IMG/VR virus record: IMGVR_UViG_3300032240_001377
Location: 1 to 56,601 of that record
Source: a virus
Direction: 5' to 3' (one strand)
Length of the DNA stretch: 56,601 nucleotides
The translations under genes were made by a program, and so were the position numbers. Of this stretch, positions 8,978 to 20,128 are shown one piece after another. A model generated the notes under the pieces. That model was not told the DNA's origin, ran no database searches, and saw nothing but the letters and a program-made list of their open reading frames with translations. The first letter of the stretch is position 1. Every line of letters begins with the position of its first letter.

Positions 8978-11900
8978 ATGCCCATCTACACTGTTACCGA
9001 GGATTCCACTGGCCGGTCCATTGACTTCGACGGGGAGTCCCCTCCTGACCAGTCCACGGTGGACCAGGCGTTCCGTAACTACGACGCCTTCAAGATCGCA
9101 CAAGCCGGTCCCCGTGGAAGTCGTGAACGCCGTGTAGCCTCCGCCCAGGTCACCGCCCAGAACTCCCAGGATGCCTTTGCCAAGGAGTCTGGCGGTTCCA
9201 CTTCTTCTCCTTTCACTTCAGCCATAGCCTCCCTTGGTGCTGGTGCGTCTGAAGGTGGATCAAAGATCATCAAGAGCATTGGTCGGTTTGCCTCCTATCT
9301 TCCTGAGTCCATGGGAGCAGGCATCGCGGACAGTCCTGTCCCGGCCGATCAGATGACGGCTGCCGCCATCCTTGAGCGCAGCGACAACAACCCGCTCGTT
9401 CAAGCTGGCCAGTCATTGGAAGATCAAGGAAAGGCGACCTATCCAGTCAACCCGAAGTATCCATGGGCCAACCTTCCTGGATCAGCCATCGCTTCAGGTC
9501 TTTCCGTGGTGGCTGCTGGGCCACTGGCAGTGCCGGCCTATGCCGCCCAGTCGTTCGAGTCTGGACTTCAGGACAGCAGGGACGCAGGGGCCACACCTGA
9601 GCAAGCCATCCAGCAGGGTGCTGTTGAAGCCCTGACTGGTGCGGCCACCGAGGCTTCACTGGGTCTCGTCCCGTTCCTCCATGAGGCAGCCAAGGGGGTC
9701 ACCCGTGGCTTCCTGAAGCCCACCGCAAAGGCTATCGTTGGCGAGGCCATCCAGGAGCCCACTGAAGGCATCCTCAACCGGTTGTCTGCGAAGTACCTCA
9801 CCCAGACCCAGCCCGGGATCGACCCGTTCGACCCGCAGACCATCGCCATGGAAGCAGCGGGTGGTGCCATCGGAGCCGGCGCCATCTCAGGCGGATTCAC
9901 TGGGGCCAACCAGTACCAGCGTGGACAGAGGTTGGCGCAAATCAGGCAGTACCGCGCAGATCCTCTGGCCCAGCTTGCCAACCAGGTCGAGAACGGACCC
10001 ATGGGGTCTTCTCCCCAGTACCAGCTTGAGCAGCAGCTTCGCCAGATGCCCCGTGCGGAAGCTCCTCGCGGCATCCTGAACCTCCAGCCCAACTTCCCCA
10101 TCGCCGGTCCTTCCCAGGACGAGACGGCTTCAGGGATTGGGCAGATCCAGGACCAGTCCGTCCAGACCCCGTTCGACCAGTTACGCAACCGGGCTATCCG
10201 TGCCCAGCGACGGGCTAATGTGGAGCAGGGCCTTACCATGGAACAGCCGTCTCAACCGGTTGAACAGCCTGTCCAGCAGGTGGGCCAGTACCCGGCTGAA
10301 GGGTTTGGTACGGGCGCCATCGTCTCACCAGAGGAACAGGCCCGCCGTGATGCAGTCCGAGCCAGGGTGGAACAGGCCAATGCCCAGCAGGCTGAACAGG
10401 CCCGCGCTGAGGCTCTACGCCAGCAGAACCTTCAGGCCCAAGCCCTGGTCGTGGCAGCCCGTCAAGCCGAAGCGGAACGGCAGGCCGAGGTGCTGGCACG
10501 GTACGAGCGGATGAAGGCTCGCCCCATCTCCACCCCGTTCCTGGATGCCCAGCTTCCACAGCCAGTCCAAGCCCCGCTCGTACAGACCGACCAAGGATTG
10601 ACCGAGGTTGTCCAGCCTGAAGGCCAGACTCCGATGGACGATCTGATAGCCAGGCTGCGTGCTGTCCGTGCCCAGACTCCAGCCACCGCTAGTGGTGGAT
10701 TTACTCCTGGAGGAGCACTCCAAGCTGTAGGTGGAATCACGGCTGACTTTGGAGGGCTGAAGATGTCTGTTATTCCAAGCCCTGATGATCCGTCCATTGG
10801 GTTTGTAACCGGGCTTTCTGGAAGTGGAGTCGCTGGGAAGCTTAACGAGATCAAAGCAGCCCTAAACAATGCAGGGTTCAGGGACATCCAGTATCGTCCA
10901 GACAATGAGGACGGCCGGTCTGCTGCGAGGGTTCGCCTGTTTGAGTCCCTGAAGGCTAAGATAGCATCTCAATCCATCACACCTTCCAATGAAAACCAAG
11001 TCCCTCAAGCAGGTTCGCTACCTAATGTCAAAGGTCAGCCCTCTCAAACCAGCGCAGAAGTCCAAGCTACGCCGGGAACTGCACAGCAAAAAGGTGCGAA
11101 TCCGGAAGTAGCGGAGCCGGTGTATCCGGTTGGTTTCAAGCCGTTCATTGACGAGAATGGAATTGTTGTTGAGCGGTGGAGGCCAAGCCGGTTTGACCTG
11201 AACAACCCTCCTGCTGGAGTGGACGTTGGCATCGCTGACTTCTATTCGCGTGGTGGCGGCAGCTACATGTGGCGGGCTGTTGGTGATGGTGAGTTGGTGA
11301 AGCTGCTTTCCAGATCCAAGACATACGGTGGCGGCGTGTCTGGTCGTGGGAACTACCTTGCCGCATATCCTGAGAAGGCTGCCAAGTGGGATCCTGAACA
11401 GCAGAGCAAGTACCTGATCGAGTTTGCTGGAGCAAAGCCCTCAGGAGAGACATCAAAGAACAAGCTTACACTGGACAATGTAACCCGTATCCTTGTTCGT
11501 GAGAATGGACAGTGGCGTGCATTGACGGATCAGGAGCGTCAGGAGTTGGTATACCAAAAGCCACCCACCCCTTCCGGTGTCCGTCTCCGAAAGGAACCCA
11601 TTTCCCGCAGTAACCCTGCGGCGGCCCAAAGACTCGCTACCTTGGGGCAGGCTGCTCCCTCTTCGGAGGGGGCGGCTTCTTCTGCTTTCGGTGTACGCAG
11701 CTACGGTGGAACCACCATCACCCGTGAACAGGTGGCATCCCATAATCAGGAGGTAGAGAAGCGTGCTGCTGCCGGTGATCCCACAGCTATCCGTGTCCAG
11801 AAGCTGATCGCATCCGTGGACACCGACCAGGGTGTGGGCCGTTTTGCTGGGTATGCCACATTGCCTGATTCCGGGAAGAACAAGGCGCTGGCCTACTACT

Positions 11901-14900
11901 CCACCTCGCTCTATCGCCAGATTGGAAAGTGGCTGGATGGAGGGGAGTTCAAGTTCCAACCGCTGGCAGTCAGCCGGTCGGCCACTAGTTCTTCCGGGAA
12001 GACCCAAGCTGTCCAGATGGAGGCCAAGACGGTGGGCGAGACCCCGCTTGGCGAGGACACGGCCGAGACCAACCTGACCCGTTCATCGGAACCCATAGTC
12101 CAACAGGTCCCACTGGCCAAGCCGGTCAAGCTCCAGGAGGAATCGGTCAAGACCATCCTCGATCTCCAGCGTGAGCTGGGTGTCAGTTCCGAGTCACTGG
12201 TCCGGATCATCCATGCTTTCCAAGACCAGAACACCAGCGACTTGGACGACCAGGAACTGGCTGCACTGGAAGCTGCCACGCCCACACTGAACAAGCTTAG
12301 GAACGTCCAATACTCGGTGGCTGGAGAGGCTGCACCGTTCTACTCCCGACTTGTCCGTACTGTTGAGCAGTCACAGCAGGGCAAGGCCACCGGCGCTCAA
12401 TGGAAGGCGCTCATTAAGAACAGTAAGCTTGGCACGAACAGCGACGAGTTCGCCTTGGTCGGCGTGAACGACCTTGAGGACGGCAAGACCTACACCAAGG
12501 CGGAGGTTCTGGAGTACCTGAATGCCAACCAGGTGGCGGTGAAGGATGTGACGTTGGGTGAAGGGCTGTCTGGCGATGCCCAAAAGCGTTTTGAAGAAAT
12601 CCAACTGCGCTATCGGATTCTCACGGACGAGATGGCTGGCAACCGTTTCCAGCGTGAAAACAGGGAAATAACCTTGGAGGAGTCTCGGAGAAATGCCAGC
12701 AGGCTAAGTGCTGAAAGGAGCAATCTGGATGACGAAATGAACGCCATTAACAGGCAGCGTTCTGAAACCCACTTCTCCTCCTACCAACTGCCCGGTGGTA
12801 AGGAAGGATCGTACAGGGAAGTGTTGCTGACGGTTCCTGGTTCAAATACGAGTGGTAAATCTGGAGCTGAACTTGAGGATTGGAAGCGACAGGCAGCAAT
12901 CAAGTATGGGCCAAACTGGAATCGCCAAGACCTGACTTGGTTTGAGCGCCAAAAGCTTGATGAGTTCACTATTCCAACAAGTTGGGTGGACGGACACAGC
13001 CAATACTCCTCCATAACCAATCCCATCGTCCGTCTCCGCTTCAACGAGCGCACGACCGCTGACGGGAAGCGGATGCTTTTCCTTGAGGAAGTCCAAGCCC
13101 CACAAAAGGCCCAGTTCGAGAAGATGCCTGCCCTGTTCCAGAAGAACTGGCGGGAGATCGCGTTCAAATGGGCACTCCGTCATGCGGCGGATAACGGGTT
13201 CGACAGCGTGGGCTGGACCACTGGGGAACAGCAGGCGGAGCGGTATGACTTGAGCCAACAGGTGAAACGGATTGAATGGAACTCAGTTCGTGAACGCCCT
13301 GGTCAGGTTCTTCTGACTGTGTTCAACACCAACGATTCTCGGGTGATGAACGAGTGGATGCCTGTCGAGAAGGTGGAGTCCGTTGTCGGAAAGGAAATAG
13401 CCGCCAAGATTCTCAACGAACCAAACGGCACACTTCAAGGAGACGGCCTGAAGATCGGCGGAGAAGGCTTGAAGAAGCTGTACGACTCCGACTTCCGCAA
13501 CGTCGTGAACGGCCTGCCGGCTGTGAAGAAGAGCGGGCAGAAGGTGGGGATGGCGGAAATCAACAAGCCGGGTGGAATCGGTCAGTGGCGCTACGAAGGA
13601 CCGTTGTTGCTGCCTGAAGAAGTCCGCGCCATCGCACGCAAACAAGACGTGCGTGTGGAGCAGCAGTTGAACGACATCGCCAATAGCGTTCTAAATGGAA
13701 CGGATCTTCACGATGCCGTGGAGCAGCTAGGCTCCGCCTCGGCAGCACGGGCGCTTGGTGGAACTTTGGTGCCGGTGGACAAGACGCTTCCGATCCACGC
13801 CATCGCCATCACCCCAGCCATCCGCGACTCCGTGATGGGCGGGCAGGCTTTGTTCTCTGTTGGAAGTTCCCTGTCCACCCTAATCAGGGAACCGCTTGGA
13901 CTGGAGCGTACCCAGGAAGCGGTGAACCAGTGGAAGGCTGTCCATGGAGGACAGGACATAGCCATCCGTGTGGTGGACGATCCCAACCTGAAGACCCCTG
14001 ACGGCCGGACTGTGGCTGCACAGGTCGAGATGGTCCCGGGTGGTGTGCCCATCATCACCATCAACGCCTCCCAAGTGGGATCGGCTGCGGAAGTCCATGA
14101 GAAGATTTGGCATGAGCTGTTCCACCCGGTCTGGAACGATCCGTCTGTCCAGCAGGCTTGGGGTGAGGTGATGCAGTCTGTGGACCAGCGGATGGTTGAG
14201 GGCCAGTTGGCCCGTGGCTACTCGCCGGAGGAGGCAGCCATGGAAGCAGCCATCGACTTGGCTGCCATGAAGGCTGGTGACAAGAAGGTCCGGTCGGCCT
14301 GGAAGCGGTTCCTGGACAAGGTGTGGAATGCCATGAAGAAGGCGTTTGGGTTCGAGGTCCGGCCGAACAACTTCGAGGCCCTGATGATCTCTGCCCTGCG
14401 CCAGGCCAGCCGGCCGTGGAATGGCCAGCAGCAGAACCAGTACAACCAGGATGTGGCCGCACTGGACAAGGCCCACTTGGAAGCTGTGGCCCGTGGTGAC
14501 ATGGCTACGGCACAGAGGCTGGTGGACGAGGCGGCGAAGAGGGCCGGGTACTCCACTGCAAAGCCTGGCAATAATGCCTCCAAGCGGAACAGCCTTCGGG
14601 TAAAGCTGTCCCGTCAGGCATTGACGGATCTCGCGCTATCACAGGCCAACTGGAGGGATTGGTACAAGGAACATCAGGATACGCTAAATGCCTTCTTTGG
14701 AAGCGACGCTGGTTTGTTCCAGAAGATCCTGGCCATCACATCTCAGGCGGCTTCAGTGAAGGCGAATGTCGGCCTGGCCTTGAAGGCTTTCGCGCAGTTC
14801 AAGCAGGGGCTGGCTTTTGATGGATACCTTCCTGCCGTAATCGGAAATCTCAATGCACTTCGTGCCGAGACACAGATTCAGGGAAGGAAGATCGGAGCCT

Positions 14901-17900
14901 ACACTTCAGCCAACGAGGGTCAGACCGATGCAGTTGTCGTGGATCGGCATATTGCACGGATGCTTTTCGGGGTTGATACCCCCTCTGCCGCACAGTTTGC
15001 AAAGGCGGCCCGCGTGCTTACCGAGATAGCCAATGAAATCGGGTGGGAACCGCGTCAGGTCCAAGCTGCTCTTTGGGCGGCATCAATCGTAAAGTCGGGA
15101 AAACAACCTCAATCTTATGGACAATACCTCAAGCAGCTCAATTCAAACGGAACCCTCGCGGAACGAATTGGACATGTTGTTGATAGAAGCTCAGAGATCT
15201 ATGGAATTGGCGGAAGCGGGGTCGCTGATTCTGGAGGAATCTCAACAGAGACTGAAGGATCCAAGTCGGCCGACCCAGTAACCTACGACGACGCCGGCAA
15301 GGTGGTGCTCCTGTCCCAGCGGTTCAACCCGCAGAACAAGGACATCCGCTACTCGGTGGCCAACAACCTGTACGTCACCAGCCCGACCAAGTTCAACACC
15401 ATCGCTGCCAATGGACAGACCGAGGCTGTGGCAGCCCAGGGTCAGGTATCCTCGGCCATCGTTCCGGAATCTACTCTCAAGGTGGTCTCCGATCTGGAGG
15501 CCAAGCAGGACCGTAACCCAGTCGAGAACGCCACCCTCAAGGCCCTGAAGGGTGTGAGCAACATCGCCCAAGTGGCTGCTGCGGCGGACCAGCTTCGTGC
15601 CAATGTGGATGGGATGCCCTCCTACACGACCATCAACCAGCTACCGGAGGAGTTCAAGAGTGTGGGCGCCCAGTCGGTGATGGCCACCCACTTCTACCTG
15701 AACCAGTTCCGCAAATCCATCCGCACCCAGATGGAGCGGGCCTCCAACGATGTAGCCACGTTGTCCCAGGAACTGGCTGACCTGACGCCGGACCGGTTGC
15801 TGGCCACGCTCACCTCCCATGAGGCGGACGAGATGCTGGTCAACCTCCAGAAGTTCCTGGATGTGGAGCAGGGCAAGCTGGGCACGTCCACTGCATCCCG
15901 TACCCGCGAGGAACTGGACAAGGCTTCCGCTGCCATCGTTGGGATGCGGCGAAAGATCGAGGCAATCTCCGCAGGGTTGCAGGCCATGGCCAAGGAGATG
16001 CCCCTGGCCGACTTCGACAGCCCGGCCGCCGTGAAGGCTTGGCTGGAGTCGCGCATGGCCGACAAGAACCTTCCCCTGTTGATGGGGCAGGACGTGTTCC
16101 AGACCATCCGTGTGGCCCTCAACAAGGACTCCACCCTGCACAACCGCCTCTCCATGGTGCGGGGACTCATGGCCGACACCCAGGCAGCCAAGAAGGAGCT
16201 GGAAGGGTTGGCCAAGCAGCTTGGATCCGGCAAGCCCGCTGTGGTCTTGAAGCGGATCATCGAGATGAAGGGTGATGCCCGGGCTGTCCTTGATAACGTT
16301 CGCCGGTTGGACCTTCGTCTTGACCGGGCCATGAACAAGATCGAGGGGTTGACCGAAGCTGGAAACGTGATGGACCAGATGCAGGTCGATCCGTCCTACC
16401 AGGAACGGGTCAAGTCCGCTTTCGACTACGCCGGGTTCAAGTATTCCGGGGTGATCCGGTTTGACGACCAACCCTCCGGAAACCAGACGCTTCGTGCCCC
16501 GGACGGGACGGAGTACCGTATCAACTTCTCTCCCGATTTTGCTGTCGAACGGCAGAACCTGGACACCCTTGGGAAGTGGATGGAGAAGACGTTGGATGCA
16601 CTTACCAATCCGGAGAGCCCACAGTACATCACCGACCCGGCCACCCGTACGTCCTACGCCAACACCATGGCGTTCGTCAGCCGGTTCTTGATGGACAAGC
16701 GGGGCTTGGTCGAGTCGGCCTGGGCAGATGCCGGGTCGGTCCAGACCATGAACGCCATCCTAGGTGCGCCTGAGAAGCTGGTGCAGTTGAAGTTCCTCCT
16801 CGGGGACCATCTGAACACGCGGTTCAACCTGTACCGCAATCTCGCCGGTCGGGCTGGGCTGGATCTGGTCAACCGTTCCCGTGCCATCGACCGGTTCATG
16901 GCCGAGGTGAAGAACATCCTCGATGCCACCCGTACCCAGAATGCTGCTGCACGGCGGAAGGCCATCCTGTCCCACGGTCTCAACCCGGATGACCCGGCCG
17001 ACTACGAGCTGTGGAATAGTACGGTCAACTCCTGGATCCTGAGCCAGAACCAGAACCCTGGGTCCCGTCCTGTGCAGGAAGGGGTGCATGTGGGGATGGG
17101 GCTTGAGGTCACCAAGGAGGACATCGCCTTCGCCGGTCTCCAGCACAAGTTCTCCAGGGCCATCTCGGAAGCCTACTCCGGGATCATTGGAGAGGACATG
17201 GTGCAGGACCCGAATGCCCCGGGCTACAACCCGGAGGAGACCCTGTTTGGACAGGTGTTCTCGCGCAAGGCCATGCAGTTTGGGTTTGCCACCGGCCGCA
17301 AGTTCTCCCATGCCGGCCGGGAGTACACCAAGCTCTGGATGGATGCCCGGTCCAAGGATCTCGCCGAGTACAAGGCTAGCGTGGCTGCTGCCCCAGAAGG
17401 GACTGAAGTCCCCATGGTGTACACCGAGCGGAAGAAGGTGGCCGAGGAATCCATGGAGGGCCATGTGTACGCCCATATCCGTGAGAGCAACCCGGAGTAC
17501 ACGTCCACCGCAGACAAGGGCCTCAGGGAAGCCTACCGGGATGTGGCTAATGCCATCCGTAGCGGCGCAGACTTCCGTTCCATCACCGACCTGTCAATGG
17601 CTCTCGCCGAGGCGATGACCACGGACGAGAAAGATGTGGGTGCCTTTGAAGCGGAGCAGTCCTTGATGAAGGCGCTGGACCGGGATGTGGTGAACTACAA
17701 CATGGCCGCCGAGGTGGTGGGTTCAACCTCTCCCAACGAGACTGTAACCGACCTTCCTCCTGCCCTCCGGTCCATCAAGACGGCCAAGGGTGCGCTGGTT
17801 AAGGCGCGTGGCAAGATGGTGGCCCCGTCCTTCTTCTACGACTACTCGATTGGCACCGACCTGGACCGGTCCTCGATGGTGCAGATGGGCAAGCAGGCCC

Positions 17901-20128
17901 TGATGATCTCCGAGGTAAACGCCGCACGTAACATGGTGGCTGCCATGCGGGACAAGCTGGATGGGCACGAGCGCCAGATCGACAAGAACGCCAAGGTGAT
18001 AGGGCGGAACGGTAAGCCTGTCGGTCGAGGCAGGGCCATCGCTGAACTGGATGCGGAACTGAAGAAGAAGTTCAGGGAAGGCGCCGAGTTCATCACCTAC
18101 AAAATGCTGAAGAAGCACATCGCCGCACTGGAGACAGCCATTGGTGACCGCGAGAAGTCCATGGTGCGGGAGCGGGTTACCGAGGAGGAATCCTTCAAGG
18201 TGTCCATGGTGAATGCCTTGGGTGGTGGTGTCATCTCGTCCATCCTGTCCGCCCCGGCCCCCATGATTAACAACATGCTTGCCGTGGTGACCGATCCTGT
18301 CCGTATCGGAATGATGGTGGGAGGGCCGTTGACCGCCATCAACTGGGCTGGACGAGGGGCCATGAGTGCCCTCAAGTACAGCTTCCAGAAGCTGGTGAAC
18401 GGTGTGGTCGATGCCACGGGTGTTGTCCTGAGCAGGGATGCCAAGGCCAAGCTTGCTGAGATGGCCTCGTTCATCACCGGGTCGATGCTGGATACCCGGT
18501 CCAATCTTGAACGGTCTGGAACCATCGACGCCCCGGAGTCGTTCACGTCAATCTGGTCCAGGTACAAGAACAACCCCGCTGCGTTTGGCAGGGCCACAAG
18601 GGCGCGTGAGACCGAGTTCTCAAAGAACTTCTCGCGGGTAATGACTTCACCCTTGTTCGCCTACGGGTTCCTGCCCGCCATGGGTGAGTGGCTGAAGCAG
18701 AAGGCCCCAGGGTCCGGTGACCGTATGGTCAACTACGTCAACGCGAAGATGGGGACACTTATGGCCAACCGTTACGCGCCATACCTGTGGAACTGGGTGA
18801 ACGAGCAGGACGGCACCACTGTTGAGGAGAAGATCCGGTCCGCCATGGAAGCTGGGGCTCTCCGTGGATCGGACCTTGGTGTCTCCGACGAGGCCATGGC
18901 CAACATCCGTGACATCCTTGGACCCGCTGGATCGCTGGAGAAGCTGGCCTTGGACTACTACCGTGCCAACCCGAATGGTGCGAAGGGTCCGCTCCTGAAC
19001 CAGTCCCAGCGGGAAGGGGTTGAGTTCGAGATCGCTGCCATCACCAACAAGGAGACCGACTCCACCCGTCCTGACATCACCAAGGGCGGGGCTGGGATGG
19101 AGAACACCTTCCGACGGATGCTGTATCTCTTTGCCCGTTACATCCTCCAGCACATGGGGGTGAACAAGCGGGTGTTCGGGATCAAGGGCGGGGATGGTGG
19201 TGGGCTGGGCAAGGACCTGAAGAAGGGGCTGGGCTATCTGTTCGTGCTGGCCATGACCCTGTTGGCCGGTTCTCTGGCCCTGCCCATCAAGCAGCTTGCC
19301 CGTACATTGCTCCAGCGGGAACCGCTTACATCGCCCACCATCGTACAGGCGTTCGATTCTCCTGAGATGGCCGGGAAGTACCTGGCCAGTGCGGCCATGG
19401 GCGTGCTGCCGGTGGGTGCGGCTGCGGTCGGGATGGCTTTGACCGGGAATGGGGTGAATGGACCCATCACAGCAAACTTCTTCGACAGCAACCCGATTGC
19501 TGGTGCTGCCAACAACCTGATCCAGGCGGCCACCTCGGCCTACCAGACCAAGGACATCACCTACCCTGCACTGGACCTGGCCCGGAAGACGTTCTGGTTC
19601 AGCCAGCCCCTCATCAACGCTGCTATGCCGGGAGACACCATGGCCCGTGAGGCGAATAGGGCTGTCCGTACTGCGGCCACCGGGCTTGAAATCCGTCCTC
19701 AAAGTGGTGGTGGTATGGGACGGTCCACGCCGGTTACACCGTTTGTCAGGGATGCAGTGGCGGCCACCTACGAGGGCAACGCTGAAGCCTTTGCTGCCGC
19801 CAAGCAGAAGGCCATCGACTACTACGTGAGCCAGGGCAAGACGGCCAAGGAGGCTGAGGCCCGGTTCAACTCGTCGGTCAGTGGGCGTGACCCGTTCAGG
19901 AGCGTGTTCGGAAGGACTCCCACCGCAGACGAGACGGCCACCGTCCAGCGCCGGCTTACTTCCGGTCAAGCGGAGACGCTTTCCAAGGCCAACTTCTCCC
20001 GTCCAGCCAGGCTCAGGAAGACCAAGGGAAGTGTCAGCCTGCGGAAGAGGAGGAAGTCGAAGGGGTACACCGGGCTTCGGAAGCCTTCTTCACGGCGCGT
20101 GCGATTGCGGCGCGTTGCCTATTCCTGA
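8978..20128 (+). CDS. Giant polyvalent virion protein (ejected polyprotein)
   Basis: A 3,716-residue open frame, one fifth of the window. In order: a short beta-rich cap (1-45); a Gly/Ala segment able to cross membranes (about 160-310); a Gln/Pro linker (about 330-560); a beta domain with YMWRAVGDGEL (about 760-775); a segment with WALRHAADNGFDSVGWTTGE (near 1395-1420) typical of large polyvalent proteins; a zinc-site motif HELFH (1712-1716); a helical domain near 1890-2050; long coiled coils; two hydrophobic segments near 3415-3500; and an Arg/Lys-rich end. Short tags VQYSV (1110-1114), ALFSV (1624-1628) and IRYSV (2123-2127) mark domain junctions. Polyvalent proteins are thought to enter the host with the DNA and counter defences. 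No RNA polymerase motifs were found. The last 95 bases overlap a convergent gene. Confidence 0.75.
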   Translation: MPIYTVTEDSTGRSIDFDGESPPDQSTVDQAFRNYDAFKIAQAGPRGSRERRVASAQVTAQNSQDAFAKESGGSTSSPFTSAIASLGAGASEGGSKIIKSIGRFASYLPESMGAGIADSPVPADQMTAAAILERSDNNPLVQAGQSLEDQGKATYPVNPKYPWANLPGSAIASGLSVVAAGPLAVPAYAAQSFESGLQDSRDAGATPEQAIQQGAVEALTGAATEASLGLVPFLHEAAKGVTRGFLKPTAKAIVGEAIQEPTEGILNRLSAKYLTQTQPGIDPFDPQTIAMEAAGGAIGAGAISGGFTGANQYQRGQRLAQIRQYRADPLAQLANQVENGPMGSSPQYQLEQQLRQMPRAEAPRGILNLQPNFPIAGPSQDETASGIGQIQDQSVQTPFDQLRNRAIRAQRRANVEQGLTMEQPSQPVEQPVQQVGQYPAEGFGTGAIVSPEEQARRDAVRARVEQANAQQAEQARAEALRQQNLQAQALVVAARQAEAERQAEVLARYERMKARPISTPFLDAQLPQPVQAPLVQTDQGLTEVVQPEGQTPMDDLIARLRAVRAQTPATASGGFTPGGALQAVGGITADFGGLKMSVIPSPDDPSIGFVTGLSGSGVAGKLNEIKAALNNAGFRDIQYRPDNEDGRSAARVRLFESLKAKIASQSITPSNENQVPQAGSLPNVKGQPSQTSAEVQATPGTAQQKGANPEVAEPVYPVGFKPFIDENGIVVERWRPSRFDLNNPPAGVDVGIADFYSRGGGSYMWRAVGDGELVKLLSRSKTYGGGVSGRGNYLAAYPEKAAKWDPEQQSKYLIEFAGAKPSGETSKNKLTLDNVTRILVRENGQWRALTDQERQELVYQKPPTPSGVRLRKEPISRSNPAAAQRLATLGQAAPSSEGAASSAFGVRSYGGTTITREQVASHNQEVEKRAAAGDPTAIRVQKLIASVDTDQGVGRFAGYATLPDSGKNKALAYYSTSLYRQIGKWLDGGEFKFQPLAVSRSATSSSGKTQAVQMEAKTVGETPLGEDTAETNLTRSSEPIVQQVPLAKPVKLQEESVKTILDLQRELGVSSESLVRIIHAFQDQNTSDLDDQELAALEAATPTLNKLRNVQYSVAGEAAPFYSRLVRTVEQSQQGKATGAQWKALIKNSKLGTNSDEFALVGVNDLEDGKTYTKAEVLEYLNANQVAVKDVTLGEGLSGDAQKRFEEIQLRYRILTDEMAGNRFQRENREITLEESRRNASRLSAERSNLDDEMNAINRQRSETHFSSYQLPGGKEGSYREVLLTVPGSNTSGKSGAELEDWKRQAAIKYGPNWNRQDLTWFERQKLDEFTIPTSWVDGHSQYSSITNPIVRLRFNERTTADGKRMLFLEEVQAPQKAQFEKMPALFQKNWREIAFKWALRHAADNGFDSVGWTTGEQQAERYDLSQQVKRIEWNSVRERPGQVLLTVFNTNDSRVMNEWMPVEKVESVVGKEIAAKILNEPNGTLQGDGLKIGGEGLKKLYDSDFRNVVNGLPAVKKSGQKVGMAEINKPGGIGQWRYEGPLLLPEEVRAIARKQDVRVEQQLNDIANSVLNGTDLHDAVEQLGSASAARALGGTLVPVDKTLPIHAIAITPAIRDSVMGGQALFSVGSSLSTLIREPLGLERTQEAVNQWKAVHGGQDIAIRVVDDPNLKTPDGRTVAAQVEMVPGGVPIITINASQVGSAAEVHEKIWHELFHPVWNDPSVQQAWGEVMQSVDQRMVEGQLARGYSPEEAAMEAAIDLAAMKAGDKKVRSAWKRFLDKVWNAMKKAFGFEVRPNNFEALMISALRQASRPWNGQQQNQYNQDVAALDKAHLEAVARGDMATAQRLVDEAAKRAGYSTAKPGNNASKRNSLRVKLSRQALTDLALSQANWRDWYKEHQDTLNAFFGSDAGLFQKILAITSQAASVKANVGLALKAFAQFKQGLAFDGYLPAVIGNLNALRAETQIQGRKIGAYTSANEGQTDAVVVDRHIARMLFGVDTPSAAQFAKAARVLTEIANEIGWEPRQVQAALWAASIVKSGKQPQSYGQYLKQLNSNGTLAERIGHVVDRSSEIYGIGGSGVADSGGISTETEGSKSADPVTYDDAGKVVLLSQRFNPQNKDIRYSVANNLYVTSPTKFNTIAANGQTEAVAAQGQVSSAIVPESTLKVVSDLEAKQDRNPVENATLKALKGVSNIAQVAAAADQLRANVDGMPSYTTINQLPEEFKSVGAQSVMATHFYLNQFRKSIRTQMERASNDVATLSQELADLTPDRLLATLTSHEADEMLVNLQKFLDVEQGKLGTSTASRTREELDKASAAIVGMRRKIEAISAGLQAMAKEMPLADFDSPAAVKAWLESRMADKNLPLLMGQDVFQTIRVALNKDSTLHNRLSMVRGLMADTQAAKKELEGLAKQLGSGKPAVVLKRIIEMKGDARAVLDNVRRLDLRLDRAMNKIEGLTEAGNVMDQMQVDPSYQERVKSAFDYAGFKYSGVIRFDDQPSGNQTLRAPDGTEYRINFSPDFAVERQNLDTLGKWMEKTLDALTNPESPQYITDPATRTSYANTMAFVSRFLMDKRGLVESAWADAGSVQTMNAILGAPEKLVQLKFLLGDHLNTRFNLYRNLAGRAGLDLVNRSRAIDRFMAEVKNILDATRTQNAAARRKAILSHGLNPDDPADYELWNSTVNSWILSQNQNPGSRPVQEGVHVGMGLEVTKEDIAFAGLQHKFSRAISEAYSGIIGEDMVQDPNAPGYNPEETLFGQVFSRKAMQFGFATGRKFSHAGREYTKLWMDARSKDLAEYKASVAAAPEGTEVPMVYTERKKVAEESMEGHVYAHIRESNPEYTSTADKGLREAYRDVANAIRSGADFRSITDLSMALAEAMTTDEKDVGAFEAEQSLMKALDRDVVNYNMAAEVVGSTSPNETVTDLPPALRSIKTAKGALVKARGKMVAPSFFYDYSIGTDLDRSSMVQMGKQALMISEVNAARNMVAAMRDKLDGHERQIDKNAKVIGRNGKPVGRGRAIAELDAELKKKFREGAEFITYKMLKKHIAALETAIGDREKSMVRERVTEEESFKVSMVNALGGGVISSILSAPAPMINNMLAVVTDPVRIGMMVGGPLTAINWAGRGAMSALKYSFQKLVNGVVDATGVVLSRDAKAKLAEMASFITGSMLDTRSNLERSGTIDAPESFTSIWSRYKNNPAAFGRATRARETEFSKNFSRVMTSPLFAYGFLPAMGEWLKQKAPGSGDRMVNYVNAKMGTLMANRYAPYLWNWVNEQDGTTVEEKIRSAMEAGALRGSDLGVSDEAMANIRDILGPAGSLEKLALDYYRANPNGAKGPLLNQSQREGVEFEIAAITNKETDSTRPDITKGGAGMENTFRRMLYLFARYILQHMGVNKRVFGIKGGDGGGLGKDLKKGLGYLFVLAMTLLAGSLALPIKQLARTLLQREPLTSPTIVQAFDSPEMAGKYLASAAMGVLPVGAAAVGMALTGNGVNGPITANFFDSNPIAGAANNLIQAATSAYQTKDITYPALDLARKTFWFSQPLINAAMPGDTMAREANRAVRTAATGLEIRPQSGGGMGRSTPVTPFVRDAVAATYEGNAEAFAAAKQKAIDYYVSQGKTAKEAEARFNSSVSGRDPFRSVFGRTPTADETATVQRRLTSGQAETLSKANFSRPARLRKTKGSVSLRKRRKSKGYTGLRKPSSRRVRLRRVAYS

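Noticed and set aside
8978-20128. N4-like virion RNA polymerase
   Set aside because: Length fits, but none of the T7-type polymerase motifs was found; domain content matches polyvalent proteins.
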